DNA of 64,000 nucleotides, from the NCBI GenBank assembly GCA_021613375.1, contig CM038720.1, positions 14,539,962 through 14,603,961 of the forward strand, read 5' to 3'. The DNA comes from Megaleporinus macrocephalus (Eukaryota > Chordata > Actinopteri > Characiformes > Anostomidae). Below the pieces are notes generated by a model, which saw only the letters and a list, made by a program, of their open reading frames with translations, had not been told where the DNA came from and searched no databases. The position numbers and the translations under genes are program-made. Positions 34,036 to 46,600 of the stretch are shown piece by piece (the first letter of the stretch is position 1; the number at the start of each line of letters is the position of its first letter).

Positions 34036-36157
34036 CAATAATAATAAAAATAATAATAATGCTCAAAGTTAGTTGCTGCTCAAAGCTGCTTTACAGTCAA
34101 ACCCAATAAAAGGAAAAACATAGTAGTATATAAACAAAATGAAGAAAAAGCTAATTAAATAGATCAAAAAATAAAATAAGACAAAATGACAAGCTAAATA
34201 AAGTATATTACATGAATATTTTAAATACAGACTAGATAGAAAAGATAAAAGGCCATGAGTTTCCCCCTCCTCCTATTTCTATACTGTACACAGCTGATCT
34301 AAGATCATGTGTTGAAACCTGAAGAGACAGACATTCAGTGAGGTGCACAGGAGCCCTTCTTTGTCTATTCTCTACTTATTTTAAATGATGTAATGTTTTC
34401 TTAGGAAGTCTTATAAAAGAGCGCTGTAATAATCAATTCTACTTGTTATAAATGTAAGTTTCTCCTTTTCATCTGGGATAAAAACTGTTAGTTTGCTGGT
34501 GTTAATCTTAGCTTTCCCTCTTAAACTACATATTATTTAGTTATAATTGTTAATCATATTTCTTTTCAGTAACTGCTGCGGGTTATACAGTGACTACTCT
34601 GAGGATGTGCATTTGTAAGTTTTGTACTGTGGGTCCTTTTATAACTAGATTGTTGATTAAACTCTTGAGTTAGTGTTAAAGTCTAATACTTGTAACCTTC
34701 CACCACTTTTCTTTAAAGTGAGGCTCAAGTCAGGGCCCCCAGTTGATTCCCCTTTTGCCACTGCAGTCTCAGGAGAAGTGGCCTGCGTTGCGCTTCTCTC
34801 TTTGCTGTAAGCAGGACAGTAGCGTTCTCATAGCGCAAATAGCCCCAAACCACTTGTGGCCACACAGATTCTGGCATATGCTCCTGTGCTGGAAGGCCTC
34901 AATGCATTCCTGTAGCAGTGCATTCAAAGCAATTCCCTAATGAAGCCCTCATTTGTCAGCAGGGTTTTCAAAGGAGATACTGCAAAGACTTTATGGATTT
35001 CTGACTCAATCTTTTATGTCTTGTGATTATTACAGATTTTATATTTGTTCTGAATGCCTGCATGCCCAAGTTACCTTTTGGGATTTTCTTTAAACTGAGT
35101 TTTATTTTGAAGTACAGTTGCGAAGATGAAGAGGAGTGAGGGAACCCAGGAGAGATAGACATCCCACTCACTGTCTCTCAGCAGTCAGTGCCATTTCCCA
35201 AACATGGGAACTTCGGCCTTCTTAAAAGAGCATTCCATGTGGATCCCAAAGTCGAAAATGTAATTACTTCCTGTTATAATGGTTTGGAGGAGTTCAGCCA
35301 ACTTTCCACATTCCCCACTGTTGTGTTTTGCTGTTTTCATGGTACAAAATTGCCAGTTGTGGAAATTGGTGAACACTTAAAGGATGTTCCTTTAATCCAA
35401 ATATTTTTTGGCGTAAACTGTCCTACAAGCTGTAACAAACCCCTTTTTCGTGGTGGCTTTTCTTTTTCCTTTAAAAAGCTGTAGTGTTTTTCTCCGCGTA
35501 GCCCTTGAGATTCAAAACCAAGAACAAACAACCAAAGTAGAACTGCCCAATTATGTCACAGACCTTATGGCCCTCCCAGGGCTCACGTCTTGGCTGTTGA
35601 ATAAGGCACTGGCTGTGGTGCTATGGAGAGAGCTGGCGGCTCCGAGTACACTGAATCAGCATTGCTCTGCAGGCTGTTCTGCGTGTGGTTGCTGTGTTCC
35701 TGGTGATCTAAAGTGACTCCAGGCATCAGACGCTCGCTTGACTGCAGCAAACCCAATGTGACATTTACGCCCAGCACAGAACAACACAAAGCTTTTATAA
35801 GTAAGCATGGACCCATAGGTACACGTGGGAGATAAAGCCACTCAAAAACGAAAAGCACTTAAAGGTGGGATATTTTTTCATATCAGAAGGTTCTTCAAAA
35901 GTCTTTATCAAAAGCCAACATATTGACTGACTTCAGTACTATCCAGGCAGGATTGGTTTTCTGTGGAGAGGTGGAGGGTAATGCAAGTTCTGCCATTGGA
36001 CGTCCGTGATGTTCATGACCAATTCAAACAGACACAGACATGGAAACGTCAGTACCGACAACAGAGATGGGAGTGACTGCTCAGTTAGCAGTTAGTTTTT
36101 AGAAGCTTGGGAATTCACAGGCAGCAGTGAACATCATATTGTTGCTGTCTAAATTTA
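34036..36157. other. Sequence without a gene
   Basis: The stretch 34040-34240 is A-rich and retroposon-like without a nameable source. From 35180 to 35540 several frames overlap on both strands and composition is mixed, but I recognise no exon. Confidence 0.35.
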
Positions 36158-36380
36158 AAAAAATGGCAACTTTCAAAAATCTCCAAAATGGCAACTTTGC
36201 AAGTCTATAGAACCAGAAATATTTCCAAGCTGTTTAACCATTTGGTCCTTTCATCATGAAATGTTCACGCTATTTAAGAGTCAGCGGTCCTGTTTAAATG
36301 ACTAAAAAAATAGAAGTAGACAAAAATGGAGATGTATGGTTTTCTTTTGAACTTTCTGTAATTTCCTCACATTTGATTGT
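36158..36380 (+). repeat. Dispersed repeat family C, copy
   Basis: It contains ccaaaatggcaactttgcaa, then ttcatcatgaaatgttcac, tcctgtttaaatgac and acaaaaatggagatgtatgg followed by ttttcttttgaac. The same blocks occur in the same order at 46675-46865 and 52345-52590. It has no coding capacity. Confidence 0.6.
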
Positions 36381-36451
36381 TCATAATTCTGCTTTTATAA
36401 TTGCCTTCGTACTAAAGAAACCTCTTCACCACAGAATCTAGTAGTGTTAGG

Positions 36452-39079
36452 TAGAGCTGCAGCTATCGATTATTTTAGCAATTGAGTATCCTATCAGTTA
36501 TTCCATCGATTAATCAAGTAATAGGTTAAAAAAGTTTTTGCTTTATTAAAGAGCAATAGTAAATATGTAAGATAAAATAAGACAGGTTTCTTAACATTTT
36601 ATTGCTTAAATTGCATATAGCAAGGTTTTAAAGAAAATATTTTAATAATTACTATAATTGAAATGTCTTACTAGACCTGTATATTATACTTTAAGTTCAC
36701 AAGACTGGTTACTGTACACTCAGTTACTACGCTGAAGCCTGTCCTAGACTTGCTGACCCACTTGCTGCAAACAAACTAAACTGAATATTAGAATTTTCTA
36801 ACTGTATTAGATTCAATTAAATTTTCGGCTCCAAATGGCTACCAACACCACCTGATATTTAGTTTGCTGTGTATTGCATCACTGTTAGGGAAAAGAATGT
36901 GTGAGGGGTGTATGTTCTTGTAAGTGTGTGTTTTGTTTGTGACTATGAGCAAAACGATAATGTGAATGAAGCTCAGGCTTTTATTTTCTGTGGTTAGGTT
37001 CTTAAGCAAAGCCTAGATCATTTATGGACAAAACTCACCATCGCACTGACTTACTATCTTAACTAGCCATTACATATAACCATAACTAACATACACGCTT
37101 TACTAGCCTTCATCTCAACTCACCATCTCACTTACTTACTTTCTTAACTAGTCATTACATATAACCATAACTAACATACACGTTTTACTAGTCTTCATCT
37201 CAACTCACCATCACACTGATTTACTTTCTTAACTATCCATTACATATAACCATAACTAACATACACGCTTTACTAGCCTTCATCTCAACTCACCATCACA
37301 CTGACTTACTTTCTTAACTATCCATTACATATAACCATAACTAACATACACGCTTTACTAGCCTTCATCTCAACTCACCATCACACTGACTTACTTTCTT
37401 AACTAGCCATTACATATAACCATAACTAACATACACGCTTTACTAGCCTTCATCTCAACTCACCATCTCACTTACTTACTTTCTTAACTATCCATTACAT
37501 ATAACTATAACTAACATACACGCTTTACTAGTCTTCATCCCAACTTGCCATCACACTGATTTACTTTCTTAACTAGCCATTACATATAACCACAACTAAC
37601 ATACAAGCTTTACTAGTCTTAATCCCAACTCACCATCTCACTTACTTACTTTCTTAACTATCCATTACATATAACTATAACTAACATACACGCTTTACTA
37701 GTCTTTATCCCAACTCACCATCACACTGACTTACTTTCTTAACTATCCATTACATATAACCATAACTAACATACACGCTTTACTAGTCTTCATCTCAACT
37801 CACCATCACACTGATTTACTTTCTTAACTAGCCATTACATATAACCACAACTAACATACAAGCTTTACTAGTCTTAATCCCAACTCACCATCTCACTTAC
37901 TTACTTTCTTAACTAGTCATTACATATAACTATAACTAACATACACACTTTACTAGTCTTCATCCCAACTCACCATCACACTGACTTACTTTCTTAACTA
38001 GCCATTACATATAACTATAACTAACATACACGCTTTACTAGCCTTCATCTCAACTCACCATCACACTGATTTACTTTCTTAACTATCCATTACATATAAC
38101 CATAACTAACATACACGCTTTACTAGTCTTCATCTCAACTCACCATCACACTGATTTACTTTCTTAACTATCCATTACATATAACCATAACTAACATACA
38201 CGCTTTAATAGTCTGCATCCCAACTCACCATCACACTGAATTACTTTCTTAACTATCCATTACATATAACCATAACTAACATACACGCTTTACTAGCCTT
38301 CATCTCAACTCACCATCACACTGACTTACTTTCTTAACTATCCATTACATATAACCATAACTAACATACACGCCTTACTAGTCTTTATCCCAACTCACCA
38401 TCACACTGACTTACTTTCTTAACTATCCATTACATATAACCATAACTAACATACACGCTTTACTAGTCTTCATCTCAACTCACCATCACACTGATTTACT
38501 TTCTTAACTGTCCATTACATATAACCATAACTAACATACACGCTTTACTAGCCTTCATCTCAACTCACCATCACACTGACTTACTTTCTTAACTAGTCAT
38601 TACATATAACCATAACTAACATACACGCTTTACTAGCCTTCATCTCAACTCACCATCACACTGACTTACTTTCTTAACTAGTCATTACATATAACCATAA
38701 CTAACATACTAGCCTTCATCTCAACTCACCATCACACTGACTTACTTTCTTAACTAGCCATTACATATAACCACAACTAACATACACGCTTTACTAGTCT
38801 TCATCTCAACTCACCATCACACTGATTTAGGTCAAATGTTATGGTTACTGTGTGTCGCTCCGCTTTGTGGACTGGACATGTGGACTGACTGTTTCTGCTC
38901 AGATGCTGAAATACTGACGTGGTGCTCGGCTAGTGGTTACCGTAAAACTCAGACTCACTATCAGTTTGCTGGGAAAGCTCAGTTGCTTGCTTTCTGAAGT
39001 TGGTTTCTTATTTTAATTCCCCGTTCCCCGCCCTTAACTGCTACATCATTTAAGGTGGAAAGTCGGAATTTCAGCTCTA
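36452..39079. mobile_element. hAT-like element enclosing a minisatellite, 2.6 kb
   Basis: The left end is TAGAGCTGCAGCTATCGATT and the right end, read inverted, is TAGAGCTGAAATTCCGAC. The termini share an 8 bp inverted match. The flanks are GTGTTAGG (36444-36451) and GTGTTAGT (39080-39087), an 8 bp target duplication with one mismatch, as in hAT. The first 80 bases (cgattaatcaag repeats) belong to a fish family that usually begins like TAGGGCTGCAACTAACGATT. Inside, positions 37029-38829 are occupied by an 85 bp tandem array. I see no transposase frame, so the element is non-autonomous. Confidence 0.7.
37029..38829. repeat. 85-bp minisatellite, about 21 units
   Basis: Each unit reads like caccatcacactgacttact, then ttcttaactagccattacat, ataaccataactaacataca, cgctttactagccttcatctcaact. 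The period of 85 bp was checked between 37201 and 37286. Units differ at a few positions (gacttac/gatttac, agcc/atcc, catctca/catccca). One unit near 38700 has lost 9 bp. The array is G-poor on the + strand and has stops in all frames. Confidence 0.96.
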
Positions 39080-39087
39080 GTGTTAGT

Positions 39088-40736
39088 AGAGCAGTAATAT
39101 AACCTGGGATTTATTCATTCTGTCCTTAGTTTTTAATGGGATGTAAAAGGTACCGTGGTGTTTACTGACATGGAAGCACACAGTCAGTAAAAGTATTTGA
39201 CATGGTACTTTTGGATGGGACATGTTTCAGATTGCAGGCAAATGGAATGTATTACTCAGATTTGGTCTTTGGTGACAACAGCCCGCTACGTTATTTAATC
39301 AAATCAAATTTGTGTGTCCTGACATTGCCAACCTATGTGCTATGGTAACAACATAGGAATTATGAACTACATAGCAAATCCCAGCAAGTGTTACTCTGAA
39401 CTTATTGTTGTTGTTTGTCACTCTGCGATTGACACAAAAAGATACTTCCAGACTGAAACGCATCTGGAAAAGTCCAGCTGGAATTGCATTTCCAACCCCC
39501 CCACCAAATGTGGATCCAGGATGCGCAAATCGGATATCATGTGTTCTAATGTGTAAAATGCTTGATAATTTAAAAAATGACGCAGAACGGGAGCAGAAAC
39601 GCTGCAGATCTGAAACACAATATGTGCCGATTTGTATTTGATGTTTGAGCCAAACGTACTCTTTTACTGCAGCCAAAGGATTTGATATAATGCCGTCTAA
39701 AGCTGCTCTCCTTAGTCGCAGTAACCTCAGGTCGGAGAGGCAGCTGTGTGACACATGACTAGGTCTGCTTATATTAACAAAACTCACACTGAACATCATT
39801 TACATTTTGTCACAGGGATGCGTTGGATTTATGATTTGCAGTAGCATTTGGTTCATTCAGTCATGCGCTTGCGCCTCTTTGCCAGCAGTTGTATTGTTTA
39901 GCTGTGATTTTGGAAATGATTCTTCTGATTCAAAGAAAAATTAATAATCAAGAACTTGAGCAGCTGACGGCAGGCCTAATTCTTTGATACAGGCTTCACT
40001 GCAAAGTTGTCTGTTTACACTTTTGTCTTTGTCCTAAAATGGCAGGAGCCAGGCACGTCAGGGCTCCCCAAGGGTCTGTTGGTTATGTCGATGCTGAAGA
40101 GGCTTGTTTAAAATGGAAATTTTCTTATGATGGAAATTAATATTATTATTCAGGGAGTGGAGTCGCTGTTTTGTGTCCCAGCCATGCCTGTTCCTCTGTA
40201 AGTGGCGGGGCTGTCCTTCCTTTCTTTTTAAGGCGCTCTTTGTTATGATTTTAGCTTATGTGTCGTTTCTATCTTACGCCGTTCTTCTCAATTCCGATTT
40301 GAGTGACCCATATCTGCCATTGTTAGGAACTCATCTTTTTGATATGCTGCTGATGGTGGAAGATGACCATGGTAATCACATGTACAGTATAGGATGATGC
40401 AAATATCAAAGTAAAGAGACATGAATTCTGTGTGGATGTTCTCATTATGGTCACATCGTATTGGATGTGTATCTAGAACCACTTAAAAAACTGATTTCAC
40501 CAGATTTTTTTGTTGTGAAAATTTAAAACCTGTTTCACATTTGGCCAAGTATGGATTTGTGCCAAGCCTGTAATGTGAGCACAACCTTTTGTTCTTGGCT
40601 GTTCTTGAAACAGGCATTTCCAGCTGTTAAGCTCCACAGCCTTATTTAGTGCTCCATAACGTTGGCTGGCCAGAGCCTCCCTCGTGGGGGCCCTTGACGT
40701 TTGCACTCAGACATCCAGTCACACAGTCTCTCGCAG
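39088..40736. other. Sequence without a gene
   Basis: The antisense frame at 39299-39799 is long (166 codons) but has no recognised domain and overlaps + frames in the same span. I treat it as chance. No repeat was recognised. Confidence 0.35.
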
Positions 40737-40829
40737 ACACACACACACACACACACACACTGCAGCCCAGAGCTGGCTCTGCAGCACAGCTCAACGGAGT
40801 GAGTGAGTGAGTGAGTGAGTGAGTGAGTG
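40737..40829. repeat. CA and GAGT microsatellites
   Basis: A CA run at about 40738-40760 is followed by about eight GAGT units at 40797-40829, both upstream of the pde4d exon. Confidence 0.9.
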
Positions 40830-42076
40830 GAGTTGAGTTAGCAGGAAGACCTGGAACACTATCTTATCAGCTCAGAGCAAGTGAGGTAAGGGCCCAGCCA
40901 GGAAGCAGGAGGAAAGAACCTGTGCTTTGCAAAGAGCGAGCAGGTAGGAAGAGGTGGAGGGGTGGGAGTGACTGTGCATGCTTTGTTGCATTAGCACGTG
41001 CTGCTCCCAGCAGCCTGACTGAAGTTAAGCCACCTGGACGTCCCGAGGGTGACAACAGCTGGCAGGGCAAGGCGATGCAGGCAGAGCTGAGATGACACTC
41101 GGTGCTCCTTTCTTCTCCAACACTTATTTTCTCTCGTCCTGCCAGTCAGCGCTGTCTCTCCGTCTTCCCTAAGGCTGCTCCTCCCATCCTTCAGCAAACA
41201 GGGCTGAATTAATCAGAGGTGTCTGCGCTAAGAGGATCAATAGCTTGCGCTGTGGCGTACACGGCTGGAGCCGGCAGGCACTCTTTACTCCTGAACTGTG
41301 TTGGTGGTGCGCTTCTGGGCTCTGAGGTGTCCCGCCGGTAGGTCCTGCCCCGTTATTTTTCATGTCCATGGCATCCGGGAGGACGGCAGGACGGCAGAAA
41401 AGGGGTGACTATGTGCCACTTCAGGCTTGCTGGAGGCACAGGCATGTGAGCCCCTCTCTGAAATGAAACCTTGCCTTTGGAAGACTCGGGGAGAGCGAGA
41501 GAGGGAGAAAGAAAGAGAGGGAGGGAGGGAGGGAGGGAGAGACGGCGCCTTCTCCCCCCGTGGAAGACAATAATATGACTTCACAATGAGGATGTGCCAG
41601 AATGAATTTGACATCTTAGCCGGGAGAATTCCGCGAAAAAGGCAGGAACGTGACGACTCCTACGCCACTCTTTGCTTTCTGTTTCTTCTCTACTACTACA
41701 GAACAGCTCTCCCAAGGGTGCCCTGACTGTTCTCCTTTTTCCAGCTTCCCTTTTTTCCTTTATTGTTGGATGAGCCTTACGTTCTTTCGCATTGGCATGC
41801 CCGTTTTGTTGCCTTAAAACTGTACCATGGGCTTTCCTCAGAACTTTGACACGGAGTAGTATATCACAGAGGACAATGTGCTCTGCATGTTTGCTCACAG
41901 CCTCCATGTCTTTGAGAAGCCTTGAAAGGACTTAGCGAAGACGTGTGTAAGGTGTGGAAGTAATGGCATTCTCCAGACCCTGTGTAAGGGCTATTTATTC
42001 ATGAAAGAAGAGCCACGCAAGCCACAACTTTGCTTAAATGAAGACTGGCCGCACTTACACAGGAAGGGACCAAAAA
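40830..42076 (+). promoter_or_regulatory. pde4d: Promoter-proximal region and 5' UTR of the pde4d D3 transcript
   Basis: This is the sequence just before the PDE4D3-type start codon. It is richer in GC and CpG than the rest of the window and contains no transposon. Its only tandem repeat is a GGGA tract at 41518-41540. Because PDE4D3 has its own first exon, its promoter should lie here. I cannot place the transcription start and see no convincing TATA box. Donor-like sites at 40884 (GAG/GTAAGG) and 40939 (CAG/GTAGGA) leave room for a separate non-coding exon. The last 115 bases hold two upstream ORFs that may influence translation. Confidence 0.5.
41963..42004 (+). other. Upstream ORF 1 in the pde4d 5' UTR
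   Basis: ATG at 41963 opens a 13-codon frame, MAFSRPCVRAIYS, that ends at TGA 42002-42004. It overlaps the ATG of the next upstream ORF (42001). It exists only if transcription starts upstream of it. Confidence 0.4.
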
Positions 42077-42093
42077 ATGATGCAAGTCAATAA
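42001..42093 (+). other. Upstream ORF 2, overlapping the pde4d start codon
   Basis: ATG at 42001 opens a 30-codon frame ending at TAA 42091-42093, in a different frame from the PDE4D3 start at 42077. Ribosomes using it would pass the main start codon, so it could repress isoform translation. Its peptide has no recognised features. Confidence 0.4.
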
Positions 42094-42123
42094 TTTCCCA
42101 TTCAGGAGGCATTCCTGGATATG
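42077..42123 (+). CDS. pde4d: pde4d isoform-3 (PDE4D3) first coding exon
   Basis: PDE4D hydrolyses cAMP, and its long isoforms differ only in the N terminus encoded by alternative first exons. This exon encodes MMQVNNFPFRRHSWI plus TG of the next codon, then a good donor GTGAGT at 42124. Mammalian PDE4D3 begins with the same residues except His at position 3, and its next residue is Cys, which fits the split TG/N codon. RRHS places the PKA-phosphorylated Ser13 exactly. In mammals this segment binds the anchoring protein mAKAP (AKAP6), and phosphorylation strengthens that binding. The first Met has A at -3. An in-frame ATG at 42038, just after a TAA, could add 13 residues (MKTGRTYTGRDQK), but its context is weak. 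The UCR1, UCR2 and catalytic exons lie outside the window. Another PDE4 paralogue cannot be fully excluded, but the 15-residue signature is specific to the D3 form. Confidence 0.93.
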
Positions 42124-42770
42124 GTGAGTGTCTTTTCCGTACTACTCAAACGCTGTAAAACAAGAGTGTCTCGTTAGTGAGTCTGTGTTTTGGATCATAA
42201 CATCATGATATCCCCTGCGTCAGGTCAATCTTATTTATAGACCAGGCTTATACACACATGAGCTCGGAGATTTGTATTAATCCTGAAACGTGGTCAGACC
42301 AAAGACTTGCTGGCTGCGTTGAGTTGGAAGAGGGTAGATGGGGTCGAGGCCTATGTGTCGCTTTCTATCAGAGGCGACGGGCCTCCACCACAGGCCCATG
42401 GCTTTGTCAGTTCAGTGCGCTTCAGGGCTTCTGGAGCTTAAAGGTCTACAACTGACATTTCCCATTAATTTTGGGTGCAATAAAGAAGCACTGCGTTTCA
42501 GATGGAATTGGTTGACCCCAGGCCTTTAGACTTCTCATGTTACAATTTGAAATGATGACAAGCACGACTATTGCTAAATGTTTGGATAACTGTGTAAACC
42601 TGCAGTGACCATGCTTTTTTTAAAGGGGGACTTAAAAAAATCTGCCTAGTGCATATTTGGAATGATAAAATTTGAAACATTCTTATTGAATTTATATTGC
42701 AGTCATTAAATGTACTAGCTGTCATTTCTCCGTCCCTACAGATGACAGTTACTTGATGGAGGTAATAATG
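42124..42770 (+). other. Start of the intron after the PDE4D3 exon
   Basis: The intron begins GTGAGTGTC. No further exon was found. Short frames at 42258-42529 show no resemblance to known PDE4D N termini. Confidence 0.6.
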
Positions 42771-42778
42771 CAATTTAC

Positions 42779-43608
42779 TAGAGATGGACCGATCAGCGTT
42801 TTTGAGGCCGATTCTGATCGCTGATCACCTTTCAGCGCGATCGGCTGATAGCCGATACTGATCGAGGACGGGGTATACGCCATGGCAGGCTACATGTAGT
42901 TATTAACGCAAGCAAGTCATGAAACATGGTCTAAACTGGTTTATTACCATTTTTAACAAGCTGTGAAACAGCATAATATTTTTAACAAAATTAACAGTAA
43001 ATAAACAAAGTAAATCAAACAAACATCCCCAATACTGCAATCATTCAATGCAGACCCTTGATTTAAAACGAAACAAGCTAATTAAATAAATGCAGTAAAA
43101 ACTGCAGTCATTAAACACAGACTCTGTTATTTTAAATGACAATCTGCAATCAATAAATAAATATAGATCTTGAATTATTGCTGCTGTACTGTTCATACCG
43201 GTCAAATCTGGTCTGCTTTGTGCTAGCTGCGTGTGCTAGCTCTGCTGTTTGCTGATACTCACTATTCAGCTGCGTGCAGTGTCATATCAGATTAGTAGTG
43301 TTAAATGTCCTTGTCTTGGTTCCCCAACGCGACACACTGATTTTACACATTTTAAAAACTGCCAGGCGGATGACAAGCATGCTGTTGAAAATAAAAGGGT
43401 ATGTATTTCCACCTAGCTGTTTAGATAGGAATTGCAGGGAGTTTTCCTGGATGAAACGCTAGCTGGAAATACAGAAATTAGGCTCAATCGTTTAACGCCA
43501 TCGATCGGCTCTCGGGATCGGCAAAATTGGAGAAATATCGGCCGATCACATATTTTGATTCAAAATCGTCCGATATTGATACATAGCCAATCGATCCTTC
43601 TATCTCTA
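42779..43608. mobile_element. hAT MITE (family A), copy 3, 830 bp
   Basis: It starts TAGAGATGGACCGATCAGCG and ends CCAATCGATCCTTCTATCTCTA. A perfect 8 bp duplication CAATTTAC flanks it (42771-42778 and 43609-43616). Its interior aligns with copy 1 (16164-17111), including the block gatgaaacgctagctggaaa near the 3' end. It has no transposase. It lies 655 bp inside the intron that follows the pde4d D3 exon. Confidence 0.93.
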
Positions 43609-43616
43609 CAATTTAC

Positions 43617-46600
43617 TACTGAATACGTATTTATTGCAATGTATTGCAATTGTTTGTAATTCATAATTCAAGTAAATCCTCATGTGGTTCAGCTTTTGCT
43701 TATGGTGTGGTCCACATTTGCACGTAGTGTGGGGAAGACCTGACAGTCACACAATGGAAAATCACTGGGCCTTCAGTACTGGGCCTTAAACTTTTCCCAG
43801 CTTCCCAGACAGCCACCAGACACTGCCTCATGCAAATCCTCACTTTCTTGCTCCTGCCACACGTCTTGCTTCATGTTGTGAATTGCACTGTTTGTGGTGA
43901 CTGATGGACTAGCCGGTTGAGGGTGTGGCCTTTGTTTGTTCTTTGAGGTTTTGCAAGACCACTTGCTCAGAAATGCAACACCTGGGTATGAGCTCGGGGC
44001 GCGAGTGTCGTCACTTTACTGTTGAAGCCACGTTAAAGGAAACAGGACAGCTATGAATCAAGCATGACAGGAGAGCTTGTTGGCCTTCTTGTTTTTCTTT
44101 TCCTCTTTGACGTAATATAAAGAACAAGATTGACAGGCTGGCAGCAGGACGAATGCAGCATACCCAGCGGGGCTATACAATTTCAAGATGAACATAACAC
44201 GCAGAATGCAGTTCAGCCAGGCTACATTTCACGCGTGTTGGATAATCTGTTGGATTGCGTTTGGCTTCTTTGAAACTGTCTAGACAAATACAGGTGTCAT
44301 AAAGTGATGGAGGCACACAAGAGCTACCCACCTGACACATGACCTTAAACAAAGCTCCACTCGGTGTGCTTACCATACATTTCCGCCCATACCTAGAGCA
44401 CTTCCCAAGCGTTTGGAAAGCAAACAGACAAGTCTTTTGCATTGCTGTTCACAGAGATGGCTGACTTGCAGTACTTTTGTCATAATACATACAGTATTTT
44501 ACATCAAACTTAAGCTCAAGGCGTAGCTGCTGGCAGCGAACGTATGCCTCCTGGAAAGGGCGCGCAGTTAGTAGAAGATTTGCAGAAGGTTAACCATGCT
44601 TTGTCAATGATTTCATAGTTGCACCGCCGGCAGTCCTTACTGTATATGGGGCCCTGGCATTGAGAGAGTGGGTATGTGACTTTAACTGAAGCTGCTATTA
44701 CTGCGGCCACTGTTTGCACAGTGAAGGGTGGAGTTTTACCTCCCTTCAGACGCGCACATCCACATCCTGCTGCACTGATGTTGTGTGTCGTAGCCTGCGG
44801 ACAAGGCTCTCATCCTGACCCTGTTCCTCCAGGCTGAGAGGATGAGATCAAATAACTCTATTGCGTCAAAGTGGTTCTGAAGTTTCATGTGAAAACCGTG
44901 CAATATTGCCTGTTCAACAGGCTGGAGGAAAGACAATTACATACAGTATAAGTTATGACTTGCCTAAAAACAAAGTCGGCCTCATTCGCAGCTAATTTGC
45001 TCGAGTCCCCAGTAAATTACATGTAACTAGGTTTTTGTGTTGTAGATAGTCACGATCTGATAACTTGTAAAAGTAATGAATAGCCCTTCGGTTAAGTCAC
45101 GAGCCAAATGATGCGCCCAATAAATTGGATTTCTCAGGAACAGCCCAGGAAAAGTCTGATTATCAGGATCGTAAAAAGATTGTGTTTTTGTTTTTCAAAA
45201 CTGCCGGACGCTCAAGAGCAAGGGTTTGAAAACGTCTGTTGTGCCTGAGGTCAAGATATTAGTCAAACGGTTGACGGCAAAGAATTTTAATGGGATTGTA
45301 TCACTGAATAATTGAGAACACATGGCGGTCCCGCGCGCAGCAAGGTCCAAGAATCCTCAGTCTTTCACCTTACAGTGACAGTACACAAGTAGGTCAGCAT
45401 AATCCCCAGCAGTCTCATGCAGTGGTTGACAATGCGTCTCTCATTTCAGTATTCAAGTCTCTTGCACTTTGAGACTGAACTGAGGTCCTGTTTATGTTTG
45501 AAGTGTAATGATTTGGATGTTATTAATTTATCTGTACATCTGAGAAGCACCCAAGCGAACTGTGGATAGTAAAAGGTAAGCCCAGTAAAAGTGAGGTGAA
45601 TCTGTACCGTATCTGTACCGTATCCACAGAAAAAGATGAGCAGATGAAGTTGCCGATAAAAGAAACAATGCCAGTCTGTCAATAGATCCCCTCCTTCACT
45701 CTGCTAATAAGTTGACCATGATGGACAAGGTTGCTTGTGTAACTAATGCAGTTAAAAATGACTCCATTGATGATTACCCAATTAAAATATGTATGATTTC
45801 ATTAAAGCTGCTGTTAGCAGTTAGGATAAAAATACTAATAATAAAAATAATAATAATAAAAAGGTTTTTTCTCCTACTGCTTTAGGAGCCTGATGGTCAC
45901 ACATATTGTATGTTTTTGTACAATAGGTACATTTGTACATTTCCATTTTTTGCTAAATAAGCAAATTGTTTAAAAAAAATATCGAAACTGTTTAAACTCC
46001 ATGTAGCCTAAAGGCACAAAAATGTTTTATACTGTAAAAAGTACTGGCCATCACATGAATTTGTAATTAATGTGATTGAGCCAAAGCATTTGCGGAATGT
46101 TAACTACAAATAATACTGAGCCTACTTGAGGAGAGGTTTGGAAATGGATAAATATTGATAATAACTTGTGGTATTCATGTTATATACCTGTACTGTAGCA
46201 CAGATTTTCATATATTTTTGGATTATTTGTAATTATTGTAGTTACCTGTAGATCATTTTTGATGTTGTTGACAGTGACAGCCTTCAGTTTTTAACAATTT
46301 CTTTAGTATGCACTGTAAATAGCTATTAATAAACCCAGTGAATGAACAGCAGCAAAGACTTTCAGGAAAAAAGCACTAGCACGTTGGCAAATAGAGAGGT
46401 TTAAACCAAGCTGTTGTCTGATTGGACAGTAGGTATATATACAGTCGATGTTCGTGACAAACAAAATGAAACCCTGCGCTGTGGCTCCTGAGGCATTAGG
46501 CTGTTGTCCAAATGACAGCATGTAAAAACTAGTGTTGAGAGAGGAGGGAACCAAAACAGGTGTGTGTGTGTGTGTATGTATAGTTTCAAAACAGAGCTGT

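Noticed and set aside
37029..38829. Centromeric satellite
   Set aside because: Only about 21 units, enclosed by transposon-type ends and lying within a gene intron. A centromeric array would be far larger.
39299..39799. 166-codon antisense frame
   Set aside because: No known family, no codon bias that I can see, and several + frames in the same span. There is no splice or promoter evidence.
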